Shown: piece after piece, positions 37,456-47,576 of the stretch
How the letters are laid out: every line of letters begins with the position of its first letter
Numbering within the stretch: the first letter of the stretch is position 1
DNA from: Ehretia macrophylla
Taxonomy: Eukaryota; Streptophyta; Magnoliopsida; Boraginales; Ehretiaceae
Length of the DNA: 64,000 nucleotides
NCBI GenBank assembly: GCA_037974665.1
Contig: CM075770.1
Location: 96,840,850 to 96,904,849 of the forward strand
Direction: 5' to 3'
Notes under the pieces: model-generated
Seen by the model: the letters and a program-made list of their open reading frames with translations, nothing else
Told to the model about the DNA's origin: nothing
Databases searched by the model: none
Position numbers and translations under genes: made by a program

Positions 37456-37560
37456 ACTAAAGTCCAAAGGAGACGGACCACATTATCCGTCTCCTTTGGG
37501 CTTTAAAAAAAATATTTTTTTTTAAACGGAGACGGACCTAATGATCCGTCTCCGTTGGGC
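32742..37560. repeat. Array of about 400 bp units built from palindromes
   Basis: About eleven units start near 32742, 33138, 33539, 33933, 34340, 34737, 35147, 35540 (shortened), 35919, 36314 and 36738, followed by degenerate short units. Each full unit has up to five perfect or near-perfect palindromes separated by A-tracts: a GATTTAAGTGCTGAAGGC hairpin, TGGGAGACGGACC, a second GGAGACGGACC pair, CAGCACTTTAAGTGCTG, and a third GGAGACGGAC pair. GGAGACGG is the subterminal motif of this transposon, so the array multiplies it in inverted pairs. Open frames within it are Lys-rich artefacts of the A-tracts. Confidence 0.93.
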
Positions 37561-37968
37561 TTTAAAAAAAAAAATTTATAAAAAAGGGAGACGGACCAAA
37601 TCGTCCGTCTCCAATGTGGGTATTTTTTAAATTTTGGAGACGGACCACGTAGTCCGTCACTACTTTGTCGCCGAATGGAGATGAAAAGGAGACAAAACAC
37701 GAGAGTTTCTGACAAAAGATCGCGTGCACGCCATCTTCAATTGATGGGACAAATCCATGGACCATTAAGAGACGGATTGGAGACGGAAATCGTGTTCCAT
37801 CACTAAAGCCCCTCAGACTGACAATTAGTAGCGTGCACGCCATGTTTGACTGATTAGACAAATCAATACAAATATATGTAGACGAATTGGAGACCACAAT
37901 CATATTCCGTCTCTCTTTCGTCTCTGATAGGAGACGAAAAGGAGACGGAATATGCAAGGCTGCGTGTC

Positions 37969-37976
37969 TATTTAAA
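37969..37976 (+). promoter_or_regulatory. Possible TATA box for the plus-strand micro-ORF
   Basis: TATTTAAA lies 64 bases before the ATG at 38040 and 20 bases before an upstream ATG at 37996. Position and sequence fit a TATA box, but the region is AT-rich. Confidence 0.35.
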
Positions 37977-38039
37977 GAGATTTCATTTGGGTTGAATGAG
38001 TTGCATTCATCTTGTAGCTATCAACGTTTTTTTTGAATC

Positions 38040-38258
38040 ATGAGTGAAGAAAAACAACAACAGTCACAAAATCTTTGTGTTACAGGAGATAATGACAACA
38101 CATTTGAAGAAATTGAACGGAGCTTGAAGAAAGATGTGAAACCAAATATTGATCTTAATGCTCGACCAAAACAAGAATGCTATATTTCAGAAGCTCAAGT
38201 TCGTCAAAAAGTTTTACATGATATGCTGAAAATTTATTTCCCCAAGGCCTTGGGCTAA
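38040..38258 (+). CDS. 72-residue ORF with EAR-type motif inside CACTA
   Basis: ATG to stop gives a hydrophilic 72-residue product that is not a translated repeat. It has an acidic N-terminal half, the sequence NIDLNARPKQE (residues 39-49) and a basic/hydrophobic end (VRQKVLHDMLKIYFP). DLNARP matches the DLNxxP form of the plant EAR repression motif. It lies on the strand opposite to the transposase genes, near the right terminus, in non-repetitive sequence with a TATA-like box upstream. A 15-codon upstream frame from 37996 ends in a TGA that overlaps the ATG, though that frame may begin before the transcript does. I recognise no family. It could be a captured gene piece, a third CACTA gene or a chance frame. 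Confidence 0.45.
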   Translation: MSEEKQQQSQNLCVTGDNDNTFEEIERSLKKDVKPNIDLNARPKQECYISEAQVRQKVLHDMLKIYFPKALG

Positions 38259-38911
38259 TATTTCTACTAAGTTTAGCATATTAAGGTTATTATTAGAAGT
38301 ATGTATTTTAGTTTTCGTTAAGTAGATGATGCAGAATAATCGTTAATGTGAGAATACCATTTCTTGGTATTTTTCATGTGTGATTATGTACGTTGGTAGG
38401 TTTTATGTACATACAAAATGATGTATTTTATTACCACTAAGATATAATCCTTAATTATCAATATATGGGTTGAAAGTTAATGTTGTCTTTTATTCATGAT
38501 TTAATTTCATGAATTTGTCATGCAATATATACTATTTTTAGATAATGAAAACGCTATGAATAATATGTTTTAGTCAATAGGATTGAGGTTGGGGATGACA
38601 TAGATAATCGTCACCAAATCGTCTTTGGTTGGGATAGTTGGAGACGAATTCTAAAATCGTCACTAAATCGTCGCAAATAGGAGACGGTTTGGTGACCATG
38701 TAAATAAAGCGTCTACAAACTATCTCGGGTTGGTGACGGACTGTCCAAACTGTCTCCTAATAGTCGCCAAAGGAGACGGTTCGGAGACGACAGATCTAAG
38801 TCGTTTCCAAACCGTCTCGAAAGGGTCACTAGTTCCAGTGACGACTATTTCGTCTCTGTTTCGTCGCTTTTTTGGCGACGAAAAGGAGACGGACCGTCAC
38901 CTTTCACAGTT

Positions 38912-38923
38912 TTTCTTGTAGTG
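38912..38923 (-). repeat. CACTA right terminal inverted repeat
   Basis: TTTCTTGTAGTG, the exact complement of the left end, followed by target duplication AAC at 38924-38926. Confidence 0.95.
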
Positions 38924-38926
38924 AAC

Positions 38927-39626
38927 AAGCATTTTAAACCATCAAACATATTCTATGAAGTCATTAGAGCATATAAGAATCAACGGAACAAGAATTAAAC
39001 CACTACAATATTAGATCACAAAAATAATAATACAAACTTTAATTGAATTTAATACAAAAATATAATGCACCCTCACCTCTTTTGAAGATCAAAGAATGGT
39101 CTTAAGGTCATAAGGATGAAGCACAACCAATTTGGGAAACAATGGAAGCAAGAATGAAGCAAGGAGTAATTTTTCTTTTTGAGAAGTTACTATTCCCGTA
39201 ACTCTTTTTTGGCCATTTTTTTGACCCCTTTTTTTTTTTGTTTCTTGGCTTTTAATATTCTCATAAGATGGTCAAATGGTAGGTCAAGCAAATAGGGTAT
39301 TTTAGTAAGGGTAAATGGGTCATTTGGGTGATTAAATTTCAGCAAAATAAAATACCAAAAATCTGAAAAATCTGAAAAAAATCTCGCTGGTACTATTCAT
39401 CAGACATTTCGTGAATTTTTTCCCGTTGATCCCGATATGCAATGCACGCACAGTCAGGGGCTATAGTCCCCTAAAAATATTTAGTATTTTATAAAAATAT
39501 AAAATACATGAAAAGAAATATTTGAATTTATGGAAATATAAAAAAAAATAAAGTAATTAGCTAAATTACATCTAGTTAACAATTTAATGAATGCAATTAG
39601 TGAAGTGCTGGGTTCGGGGTGTCACA
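38927..39626 (-). mobile_element. Long gypsy LTR, 5' portion (fossil), second half of the split LTR
   Basis: Continues the minus-strand LTR of 21370-24036 beyond the CACTA element. In minus sense it begins TGTGACACCCCGAACCCAG at 39626, a typical long gypsy LTR start. The bases after 39626 do not repeat those before 21370. Confidence 0.78.
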
Positions 39627-39977
39627 TGGTATATAGCAATGCTCTTAGAAATATCAATATATTTATGATGTTACACAATAGAGAAATTTTCTCAAAGGTT
39701 TTCAACTTTTCAAGAAGATCTCCCCGACACTTTCATCCACTGCGTAACATGTGCCGATCTTTGAGTCTGATCAAAGCATTCCAACTGTATGAGCAAATTG
39801 ATTTTGACAAAATTTGTCATTCTTATTGTTATGTGTGTTGAATTTATTTTTATATTGTTAGTTACTCTTAGTTTTATTTTGTTCAATATATTTATTATCG
39901 CCAATAATAGAATCAAGATTTCCCTACATTAGATACAAGTGTTGCAAGAGCGAATGTTTCATGTAGTATGCCCTATT
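39627..39977. other. Unassigned sequence
   Basis: AT-rich, with a 84-codon plus-strand frame at 39587-39841 that crosses the LTR edge and has no recognisable family. Nothing else seen. Confidence 0.5.
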
Positions 39978-40467
39978 TGTTAAGAATTATGAGTTTCTAT
40001 CTTAAAACCAATTGGTGTCAAGTGGAGTAACCCAAGATCTTATTAAGTGGTCTAAAAGTTTATGATTTTTCTATGTGTGATAAGTGTATATTCTGACACA
40101 TCCCCTCACGTGTGACCTGATTTGAGAGGGTTCACACGTGAAACATTGAACACGCGTAGACCTTATTTTGGTTACATTTGGAAGATTGAATACATGTGGA
40201 CCGAATTTTTTGAGAAGGGTCACACATGAAAGATTGAAAGTACGTGGACTATGCATACGCGAAAGATTGAAGACAAGTGAATCTGATTTGAGATGGGTCG
40301 CACGCGGAAGATGAATAAGACTAGACCATAGGCCTAGCTCTAATACCATGTTAAGAAGCCTGAGGTTCCATCTTAAAACCAATTGGTGTCAAGTGGAGTA
40401 ACTCAGGATCTTATTAAGTGGTCTAAGAGTTTATGATTTTTCTATGGAATAAGTGTATATTCTGACA
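39978..40467 (-). mobile_element. TRIM retrotransposon, copy 1 (non-coding)
   Basis: Two short LTRs (39978-40098 and 40349-40467, about 120 bases, roughly 92 percent alike by eye) flank about 250 bases with no coding capacity. In minus sense the LTR starts TGTCAGAATATACAC and ends TTCTTAACA. A tRNA-iMet primer site adjoins one LTR, and GTGAGGGGATG, a polypurine tract, adjoins the other. Flanking five-mers are CTATT and CTCTT, a target duplication with one change. TRIMs have no proteins and rely on other elements' enzymes. Confidence 0.92.
40337..40348 (-). other. Primer binding site of TRIM copy 1
   Basis: In minus sense TGGTATTAGAGC, one change from the tRNA-iMet complement TGGTATCAGAGC, directly next to the LTR end at 40349. 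Confidence 0.85.
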
Positions 40468-41427
40468 CTCTTCAGGTTTTTTTCTCAGATTTTTTAAATT
40501 AAAAATATGGACTGATTACTTCTCCCCATAGATTCGACTGTAGCCGATTGACTTCCTTACACTAACGCAGGACTTGTGTATCTTATTCAGTTATCTACAA
40601 TGACCTTATATTTTTATGTACGTACAATTGTTTTGTCGTTTTATTTATTATGATGTGGATATTCTTATTCAAGAAGAAGAATCTATGGCTAATAATTCAG
40701 TTAGTATTGAAGGTTGTTATCAATGTGTTATTTAATTTTATACATCATTCAAACTATCATCTACGATTCATAATCTAACATTATTATTCATTAGTGCATG
40801 AAATGTCATGATTTGATATAAGAACCCGTGTTCAAGCCATCATCTAAGATTAATTTTTCATTAAAGACATGGAATCACTTTACTCTGTTACTCTAAAGTA
40901 TGCCAAAATAGAGACCATACCTCTTCTAAAGTTTTCTTCACCACATTCTTTGTTTCTTTGTATCTAGAGCTCTATTTTAGATTGTTATATATGAGAACCC
41001 TAGAAAGTCAAATGAATTAGTAGCTTAGCTATTGACAACAAAATTCTAGATCGTACTTTAGTTTTTATATATACTTATTCGAATATATTTTATCGACTTC
41101 AAATATTATTAGTGTATTTCAAACCATTCAGACAAGTTTGCAAAGAGAAAGCAATAACAAGAAAGTTGTGTTAATTTTAACTCATTAAAGTGTCATGAGT
41201 CACAAAAGTATATATTCATGTTATTCATTGCCAAATACTCAAATAATAGGTTTTATGTAATGTGGGAGATTGGATCCATTAAACTTCTTATGGTAGAAAA
41301 TGATTTTATAAGCATATCATTTGTACAAAGAGTAATAATAAAGTCTAATTAGGACAGTATGACATGAATTTTCTGCATATAACAATTTAAAGCAAGAAGA
41401 TACATGTGTGTTTTGAAAGACTTCATC
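40468..41427. other. Unassigned AT-rich sequence
   Basis: No gene, terminal repeat or tandem array recognised. Confidence 0.5.
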
Positions 41428-42600
41428 TGTTAGCCTAAAGAGCTTATAAATCTTGGTTTTGATGATTACAAATCTTAATTGTATTTAATGAGTTTGTTTA
41501 AATGTGCATAAATAAAGATGAATCAAGCTTGACTCCGATTTCAAGTCATCAAGCTAAAAAAGGAAGAAGAACATCCATCAACTCAAAGAAAAGATTCGAA
41601 GAAAGAAGATGGTGTTATAAGGAAGGAGACAGAAGTCATAAAGGGTACCGGTTGGGACCTGACTGGGGTTTTGGGGCTTGCAAATGGTATATGTTCAATA
41701 ATGATTCTCAAATAATGTTTTTGAAATGTGTGAAAAATACCTTACAAGAAGTTCTCAAAAGAAACACTTCCAAAAGAACCAACCCTAGTAGTTTTGATCC
41801 CACCGGACGACCCCACAGTGACCGGTCGACTGGTGGCCAAAGGATCGTTCGCCCGAGACCTATCCATCGGACGAGGGTCTCTCGACCGGTCTACTGGCGA
41901 ACAGGGGTCTACTGGTTGGGAAAAAATACTGATTCAAAATATAGTCGTTTATTTGAACGTTGGAGAGCATTTATTACACTCAATTTGGCTTTTATTAATG
42001 CTCTCAACTGAAAAATTAAAAGGCATTGATTCAAAGCAATTACACTTGAGTTCTTTTATTATCTTTATCTTTGAATCATCATTGAACTATACTTGAGCAA
42101 GAAATTATGAGCATTGTTGAGAGAGAAGTATTCATTGTATTCATCTACCCTAAAAGAGGGCTTTTATTGTGAATCTCGAACACTTATCAAAAGAGAGAGT
42201 TAAACACTTTGAATGGAAGGATTTCCTTGTCAAATGTGTTGGAATTAAAGCTTTGTATTGAAAAGAGTTATTTTTTATTGTAAAAGCTTGAACTACCATT
42301 GTAGCTAGTTTGTGGACTCACCAACATTTGAAGAGCCACCATAGTGAAGATTATTGAAATCCTAAGCGGAGAGCATGGGTCGTGGACTTAGGCGGGGGCT
42401 GAACTACGCTAAAATCACGATTTGCAATCTCTTCCTCTCAACTCTCTCTTTGCATTATTTTCTGCTCACCAAGTGTTTAATAAATTGTCTCGCTCACATT
42501 TTATATTGATAAAGTGCATATCTATTTAAGATTATTTTTGATTAATCATTGCTATCATATTACCTAATCGAAAAAATAGTATTATTGTCTATATAACCTA

Positions 42601-42631
<31 letters not shown>

Positions 42632-42659
42632 TCCTCTTAGATTTAATTGAGGGACAACA
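41428..42659 (+). mobile_element. Solo LTR, SIRE-like Ty1/copia, with target duplication (fossil)
   Basis: A 1,232 bp unit that starts TGTTAGCC and ends GGGACAACA, with identical TCATC on both sides (41423-41427 and 42660-42664). Features typical of SIRE/Maximus LTRs: TTTTGATGATTACAAA near the start, CGACCGGTC-type GC-rich blocks (41800-41910), a GGACTTAGGCGGGG stretch near 42385, and AATTAACCCCC near the end. There is no internal region. A 169-codon frame at 41502-42011 is LTR sequence, not a gene. Confidence 0.9.
42606..42631 (+). repeat. Run of 26 C
   Basis: An uninterrupted C homopolymer near the end of the copia solo LTR, where related LTRs have a short C run. Length may be affected by slippage or by sequencing. 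Confidence 0.9.
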
Positions 42660-42834
42660 TCATCTTTGTAAAAAGGTACTTACAATCATAATGTTAGAAA
42701 ATGTGTGCTTCTTTATTTAATTATTTTATGTAATAGATATTATTTAGAGTAAGTACATATTATAGTATCTTGATAATGTGATTATATAGTTGAGGAAATT
42801 TGTTTCATTTTGTGTATTTTTAGTGTATTTATCT

Positions 42835-42866
42835 TACACCCGTGTATTGCACAGGCATAAGACTAG
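42835..42866 (+). mobile_element. Probable Helitron 3' end
   Basis: CCCGTGTATTGCACAGG can form a small hairpin and is followed by CATAAGACTAG and a T. Helitrons end in a short GC-rich hairpin a few bases before CTRR and insert before a T. The 5' TC end cannot be placed; it may lie left of the solo LTR at 41428. Confidence 0.5.
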
Positions 42867-43627
42867 TTGTTTTTTATGGCAGTAGAAAATCTATATGGGA
42901 AAGGACAAGGGAAAAACATCTTTATTACCATCTAGAGTTGAGGATGTTATATGAAGTGTTTGAATAAAGTAAATACCAAAGGTATAACAAATATGAAAAT
43001 TATGACATGATAGATGCAACCATGAGTACACGTCATGAGATATTAGTTTGTGCCCATTTGAGAGGAGACAAGAGGTTTGGGAAATAGGCTAAACTCTAGA
43101 TGATGCCCAAGCTCTTGCTATTCAAAAATTATGTGGGAATCATCAATGGGCTTGTGAATCTCTTTTTCTATGTGATTACTTCTATCTATAGTTATGAAGA
43201 TTATGGAAGAAGCTTGACACTTGACATCATCATCATGATCGTTAAGCGTTGAAATCATAATGACCGTTAAGCGTTAAGTTTCTATGCCAAATAAAGAGCA
43301 TGAAACCAGATCTTGTAAAGGTGGACTTTGGCTCTTGCATCTATCATGTATGGTTGAACAAAAAGCGGAATCCACAATTCGACCATGTATTGAGAAGAGT
43401 AAATTATTAAGAAAATACTTTTGGATGTTAAATAAAAAATTAGTCTTCAACTTAAATATAGACATAGCCTAAAAAGTAATATTTTGTGTACGGACTGGAA
43501 AATCAACTTGTTCTAGAGTTGATCTTGACTTTTTCTAAATTTTTAACTGAGAGTTGATTTTGACTTTTTCTAAATTTTTCAGTGAAGTAGAATCAATGAA
43601 TTACTTGTCTAGAAAATTAAAAATTAA

Positions 43628-43660
<33 letters not shown>

Positions 43661-45229
43661 GAATAAGAATAAAAATAAAAATAAAAATAATAATAATAAT
43701 AAAGATGATGATGATGACCACGACGATGATGAATTAAGTATGTGGCATAACATTATCGAAAAAAAAAAGGTGAACGTAAGATTATCATAAGAATTGTAGG
43801 CTAGGAAGATGATGATGATGATGACGATGACAACGACGATAAAGTAAGTATGTGGCATATGTAAGATGATCATAAGAATTTTAGGTTAGGTATTTTCTCT
43901 CATCCAGAATACTAGTAGTATATAGATAAGACTATTAGGCTTGGCTTGTTTCATTGAGTGTTACCATATAACACGTTAGCCTAGGCATATCTACCATAAC
44001 ACGCTACTCAAATTTTTCTTGTAGATTACGATTTTTAGAGAATATGGCTGCAACAAATAAATATACATGATACGAATTTTAGGTATGTTTCAAATCTCAA
44101 CTTTAATATGTATTTATTTTGGTGTTTTATTTCTGATATTAGATTCTCTAAAATCTAACATAATCTTCTAAGGCAGTGAGATATAATATCTTTTTCTATT
44201 TCGTGTTCAGTCATTAACTATAATTTTTTGTTTATCACAAATCCAAGTGATGAATTAGAGAGACACGTAATTATTGCTACTTTCTGAAAGTCTTTCATAT
44301 TTTGCCAGGTCGGCCCGCTAAAGGGACAGTGGGCTCACCAGTTCAGACCAGACTGCTTTAGTAGCAGACCCTTGCTAAACAGACCCGCTGTTCAATTACC
44401 CTCAACGGCCCAGCTAATTGGCTCGATCAGGTAAGCTTCCGCAGGAAGCGAAGTGGCAAGAGGTTTTTTTCACGGAGAAATATCAGAAATCACCCATTTT
44501 ACATATCGTTTTTTCAAGAAAGGCATTGAAATATTTTAAGTATGATAGGTTTTACCATTATATCTTCTCGTGGATTCTATTCTCCTCCTGTAAACAACTA
44601 TATCTACTTAAAAGAAAAAAAAATGTTATGTGACAAAAAAATAATTCTTTTATGAAAATTACACTTTTCACAATTCTTTTCTTCAAGCAAAAAGTCTTTT
44701 GGATTGTCGTATGGACTCGAAAATTCGTGACAAGAATGCTTCACTTTGATATTTTGTTAATGATAAGGCACTCATTCTATAACATTGAATCCACCTGAAT
44801 GTTTTTATAAGCTTTGTGGTGAAGCGATGTATTCTAAATCAGTTAAAGACCAAATAATATTTGTGATATATAGGAGACTATAAATTTGAACTTAAATCTT
44901 TAGTTATAACAAATCAACACACAATCAATATTCACCCTACTTTTTGGAGAGATCTTCACCTTACCATGTCGCAAAGAGAAAGGAAAAGTTTTCTAAATGT
45001 ATCCTATGTTATTCCTTTAAAAAGCTGTTCCTTCCCAGGATTTCCGCAGAAGAGTCACTGAGAATTATAAACTTGAGCATTAGATTCTTCTTCCAGTTGA
45101 AGAATCTTAAACCTTTGAATGCATGGCATAATAACATCTGATTCCAATAAGATCGCATTTGATCTTCTGAGGATTTGCACTTGAAAAGTCATGTGCCGCC
45201 GCATACCAAAGCCTCGTAATTTCAAAGTA
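42867..45229. other. Unassigned sequence with simple repeats
   Basis: Contains an AAT/AAAAT repeat run (43629-43700), GATGAT-type runs (43704-43725 and 43808-43840) within a duplicated block that ends TAAGTATGTGGCAT, and a GC-rich patch at 44305-44450. No gene recognised; open frames here are short and low-complexity. Confidence 0.5.
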
Positions 45230-45645
45230 AGGTAAATTATCTATTTAGTCTCGTATCTTCACTATTTATCCTAACTTAGTTTTTATTTTTCAAAATGTAC
45301 CTATTTAGTCATGTATCTTACCATTTATTTCAATTTAATCATTATCTTTCAAAATATTCCCTTTTAGTCTAATATTTTTATCATTATGGTCCATATTAGT
45401 CTTCCACTATTTTTTCGTCCAAAAATCTAACGAAATAAGCACGTGACTAAAATGGTACATTTTGAAATATAAGGATTAAGTTGGGATAAATAGTAAAGAT
45501 ACGAGACTAAAATAGTATATTTTAAAAAATAAGTACTAAGTTGAGATAAATGATAAAAATACGGGATTGAAAACGTACATTTTGAAAAATAAAAACTAAG
45601 TTATAACAAATAGTAAAAATACAGGACTAAATAGATAATTTACCT
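45230..45645. mobile_element. Fold-back MITE, Mutator-like
   Basis: Starts AGGTAAATTATCTATTTAGT and ends with its complement. Each arm is made of about three tandem copies of a 70-75 base unit with ACTATTTAT, AACTTAGT and TTCAAAATGTAC blocks, so the whole 416 bases can fold on itself. Flanking nine-mers TTCAAAGTA and TTCAAATAT agree at six positions, a possible decayed nine base duplication as made by Mutator-type transposases. It has no coding capacity. Confidence 0.8.
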
Positions 45646-46067
45646 TTCAAATATTAGATAAAATAGTTGACACGTGTGCCAGATAGTAATCGTGTTTTGA
45701 ATCATCTATGTTGCAATCTAGTTTTATGTATACTTAAAACTGAGGTAATCTTACATGCTTAAAATTACTCGATACTTCAAAAGCACTACCTTAAAAGCCT
45801 TCCATACATTGTTTTTCACTTGACTTTATTTATGTTTTATTTTCTTCTTAGGGGTCATATGATATCTCATATCAACTGGATTCATGTTTAGTGAATACTT
45901 TATATATAAGTGAGTGTTGTCGATCGGTATACGTAATAAATTAGATAACTATTGTAAATTAATGTATTAATAACTAAGTAGTTATTTTTAAAATTTACAA
46001 TACTATGCTTGCTCGTGGATTTCGAAAATTACATGACTTTATAACTTATGAAGGAAATGAATGGTTC
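45646..46067. other. Unassigned AT-rich sequence
   Basis: Nothing recognised between the MITE and the TRIM solo LTR. Confidence 0.5.
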
Positions 46068-46201
46068 TGTAAATATTAGAGAATATGCAATTCCTCCTGC
46101 ATAAAGACAATCATAAATTCAAAATAACCTTATAATATCATATACATTTTACTCTTTAAAATACCAATTAATTTTAAAATCCAATCCCATAACTTTTAAC
46201 A
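46068..46201 (+). mobile_element. TRIM solo LTR, copy 3
   Basis: Matches the LTR of the TRIMs at 39978 and 47036 along its length (AGAATATGCA, then AATCATAAATTC, CCTTATAATATC, CCAATTAATTTTAA and ACTTTTAACA). No primer site follows the AACA end and no second LTR adjoins, so it is a solo or truncated LTR. Confidence 0.65.
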
Positions 46202-47035
46202 CTAAATTTTCAAGATTTCGTGCGTGTATATGAATCTTCTCATTTGGTATCGCCACATAGCCACTCTTAGTGGCAATCCACTTTACAAAGTCCACTAGAG
46301 AAAACACCACAAATGAGAAGAACTGCAATTGTTGAGTGACGTATCTTTCGCAGATTCAAACCTATACACAGAATATGAAAAGGAAAATCACTACGTAATC
46401 AGCCAACCATACAAAGGTATCACCCTAATTATTGTATCTAATCGCGAACCCAGACATTACAGGTCAGGGGTGCATTTGTGCACTAAAAAAAATCAGGATG
46501 TATCATTATATAATAAAAACATACAATATAATAATTTTTTTGGAAAAAAAAAACTACAAAAAAAAAATTTCAAGTTGATGCATCCCTTAAGTAGGTCCGC
46601 CACTGATCGTATCTTTACACAGACCATCAGCATTGCATTACCTCATTAAATTATCATACTTAATCTTATCCATGTGATTTATATTAGGTGGGTTAATTCT
46701 AGTTTAGTAACTGAGTTGATAGGACTTTTCTCTGATGTTCAAATAAAATGTTATTTTTATACGTAAATAATAGTGACAATCGTGTATCTGTGCGTGCATG
46801 CATTCGTCAGTACTTACGTGTGCATCCGAACTTCCATTTAAATTCTCAAGAACATAATTTGAATTTTGCCCCCTCAATTTTTCAAAAGTCTCAAAGTTCT
46901 CAATGCAAAGACAAGTAAATCTTAAATTCAAGAGAGATTTTGAAACTTTGTAAAAACTCATTTGGCAAAATGGTATCAACTCGTGCAAAAAACATAACTA
47001 GCACAAAGTTGCATTTGCCTCTGGAGTCGTAATTT
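46202..47035. other. Unassigned sequence
   Basis: AT-rich. A stretch read on the minus strand as CAGTGGCGGACCTAC (near 46593-46607) resembles the edge of small elements common in plants, but no partner terminus is clear. No gene recognised. Confidence 0.4.
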
Positions 47036-47389
47036 TGTTATTATAATATACATTTCTTCTATATAAAAAAATTACAAATTTTAAGACTACCATATAATAT
47101 TCTAGGCTACTCCACATAATACTAATTTGTTTTAGGATAAAATCTGATGATTCTTAACATGGTAACAAAGTTGGGCCATGGTCAAATCATGTCTTTCCAC
47201 GTATGACTCATCTCTCACCTTAGTAACTCACTCACTTCAATGTCAACTCACGTATTCAAAGTTATTTTTAGAGTTTTATAGTACTTCTTCCACATAGAAA
47301 ATCACAAACTTCAAAAGCACCATATAAGATCTTAGCCTATTCTATCTAGTGTCAATTAATTTTAAGGTGAAGCCCCATAACTCTTAATA
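47036..47389 (+). mobile_element. TRIM retrotransposon, copy 2 (non-coding)
   Basis: LTRs at 47036-47159 and about 47270-47389 flank about 110 bases. The first LTR ends GATTCTTAACA and is followed at once by TGGTAACAAAGT, a decayed tRNA-iMet primer site, then GGGCCATGGTC as in copy 1. The LTRs are more diverged than in copy 1, so it is older. Confidence 0.82.
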
Positions 47390-47576
47390 GTTATAGTATA
47401 ATCATAAATGTTGTTAATTGACAGAATTAGGACTAGCACTTGTACCAAGGGCATATATGTTCATATGTAAATGTACCTACAACCCTTACTCACTCAATTT
47501 TTTTTTAAATATATGTATATTTTTAAGGTATTTTAGTTTGAAAAAATCAATTTAGTCCAATTAAAAAAATTAAACA

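Larger units (their letters stand above)
37500..38911. repeat. Right subterminal repeats (GGAGACGG motif) with a duplicated block
   Basis: Copies of GGAGACGGA and its complement are scattered from the array to the right end, densest at 37500-37680, 37880-37955 and 38580-38900. A block beginning GCGTGCACGCCAT occurs twice (near 37722 and 37832), followed each time by a TTGA/TGA...GACAAATC stretch. These mirror the left subterminal cluster. Confidence 0.85.
24037..38923 (-). mobile_element. CACTA (En/Spm-type) transposon, 14.9 kb, apparently complete
   Basis: Both ends carry the inverted repeat CACTACAAGAAA, and the flanks have the three base target duplication AAC (24034-24036 and 38924-38926). 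Inside are subterminal GGAGACGG-type repeats at both ends, a five-exon accessory transposase gene (24775-27441), a three-exon TNP2 transposase gene (27560-31244), an A-rich upstream region, a palindrome array (32742-37560) and a small plus-strand ORF (38040-38258). Both transposase genes read open across their splice sites, so the element may be autonomous. It sits in a long gypsy LTR and is younger than it. Confidence 0.93.

Noticed and set aside
33354-37715. Lys/Gly/Asp-rich frames across the array
   Set aside because: A-tracts and palindromes of the 400 bp units generate them, and the same peptide recurs in every unit.
41502-42096. Two overlapping frames of 100-169 codons
   Set aside because: They lie inside a copia solo LTR with a perfect target duplication and have no domain.
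46448-46608. Possible small hAT-like element ending in a CAGTGGCGGA-type edge
   Set aside because: No matching opposite terminus or eight base duplication could be found.
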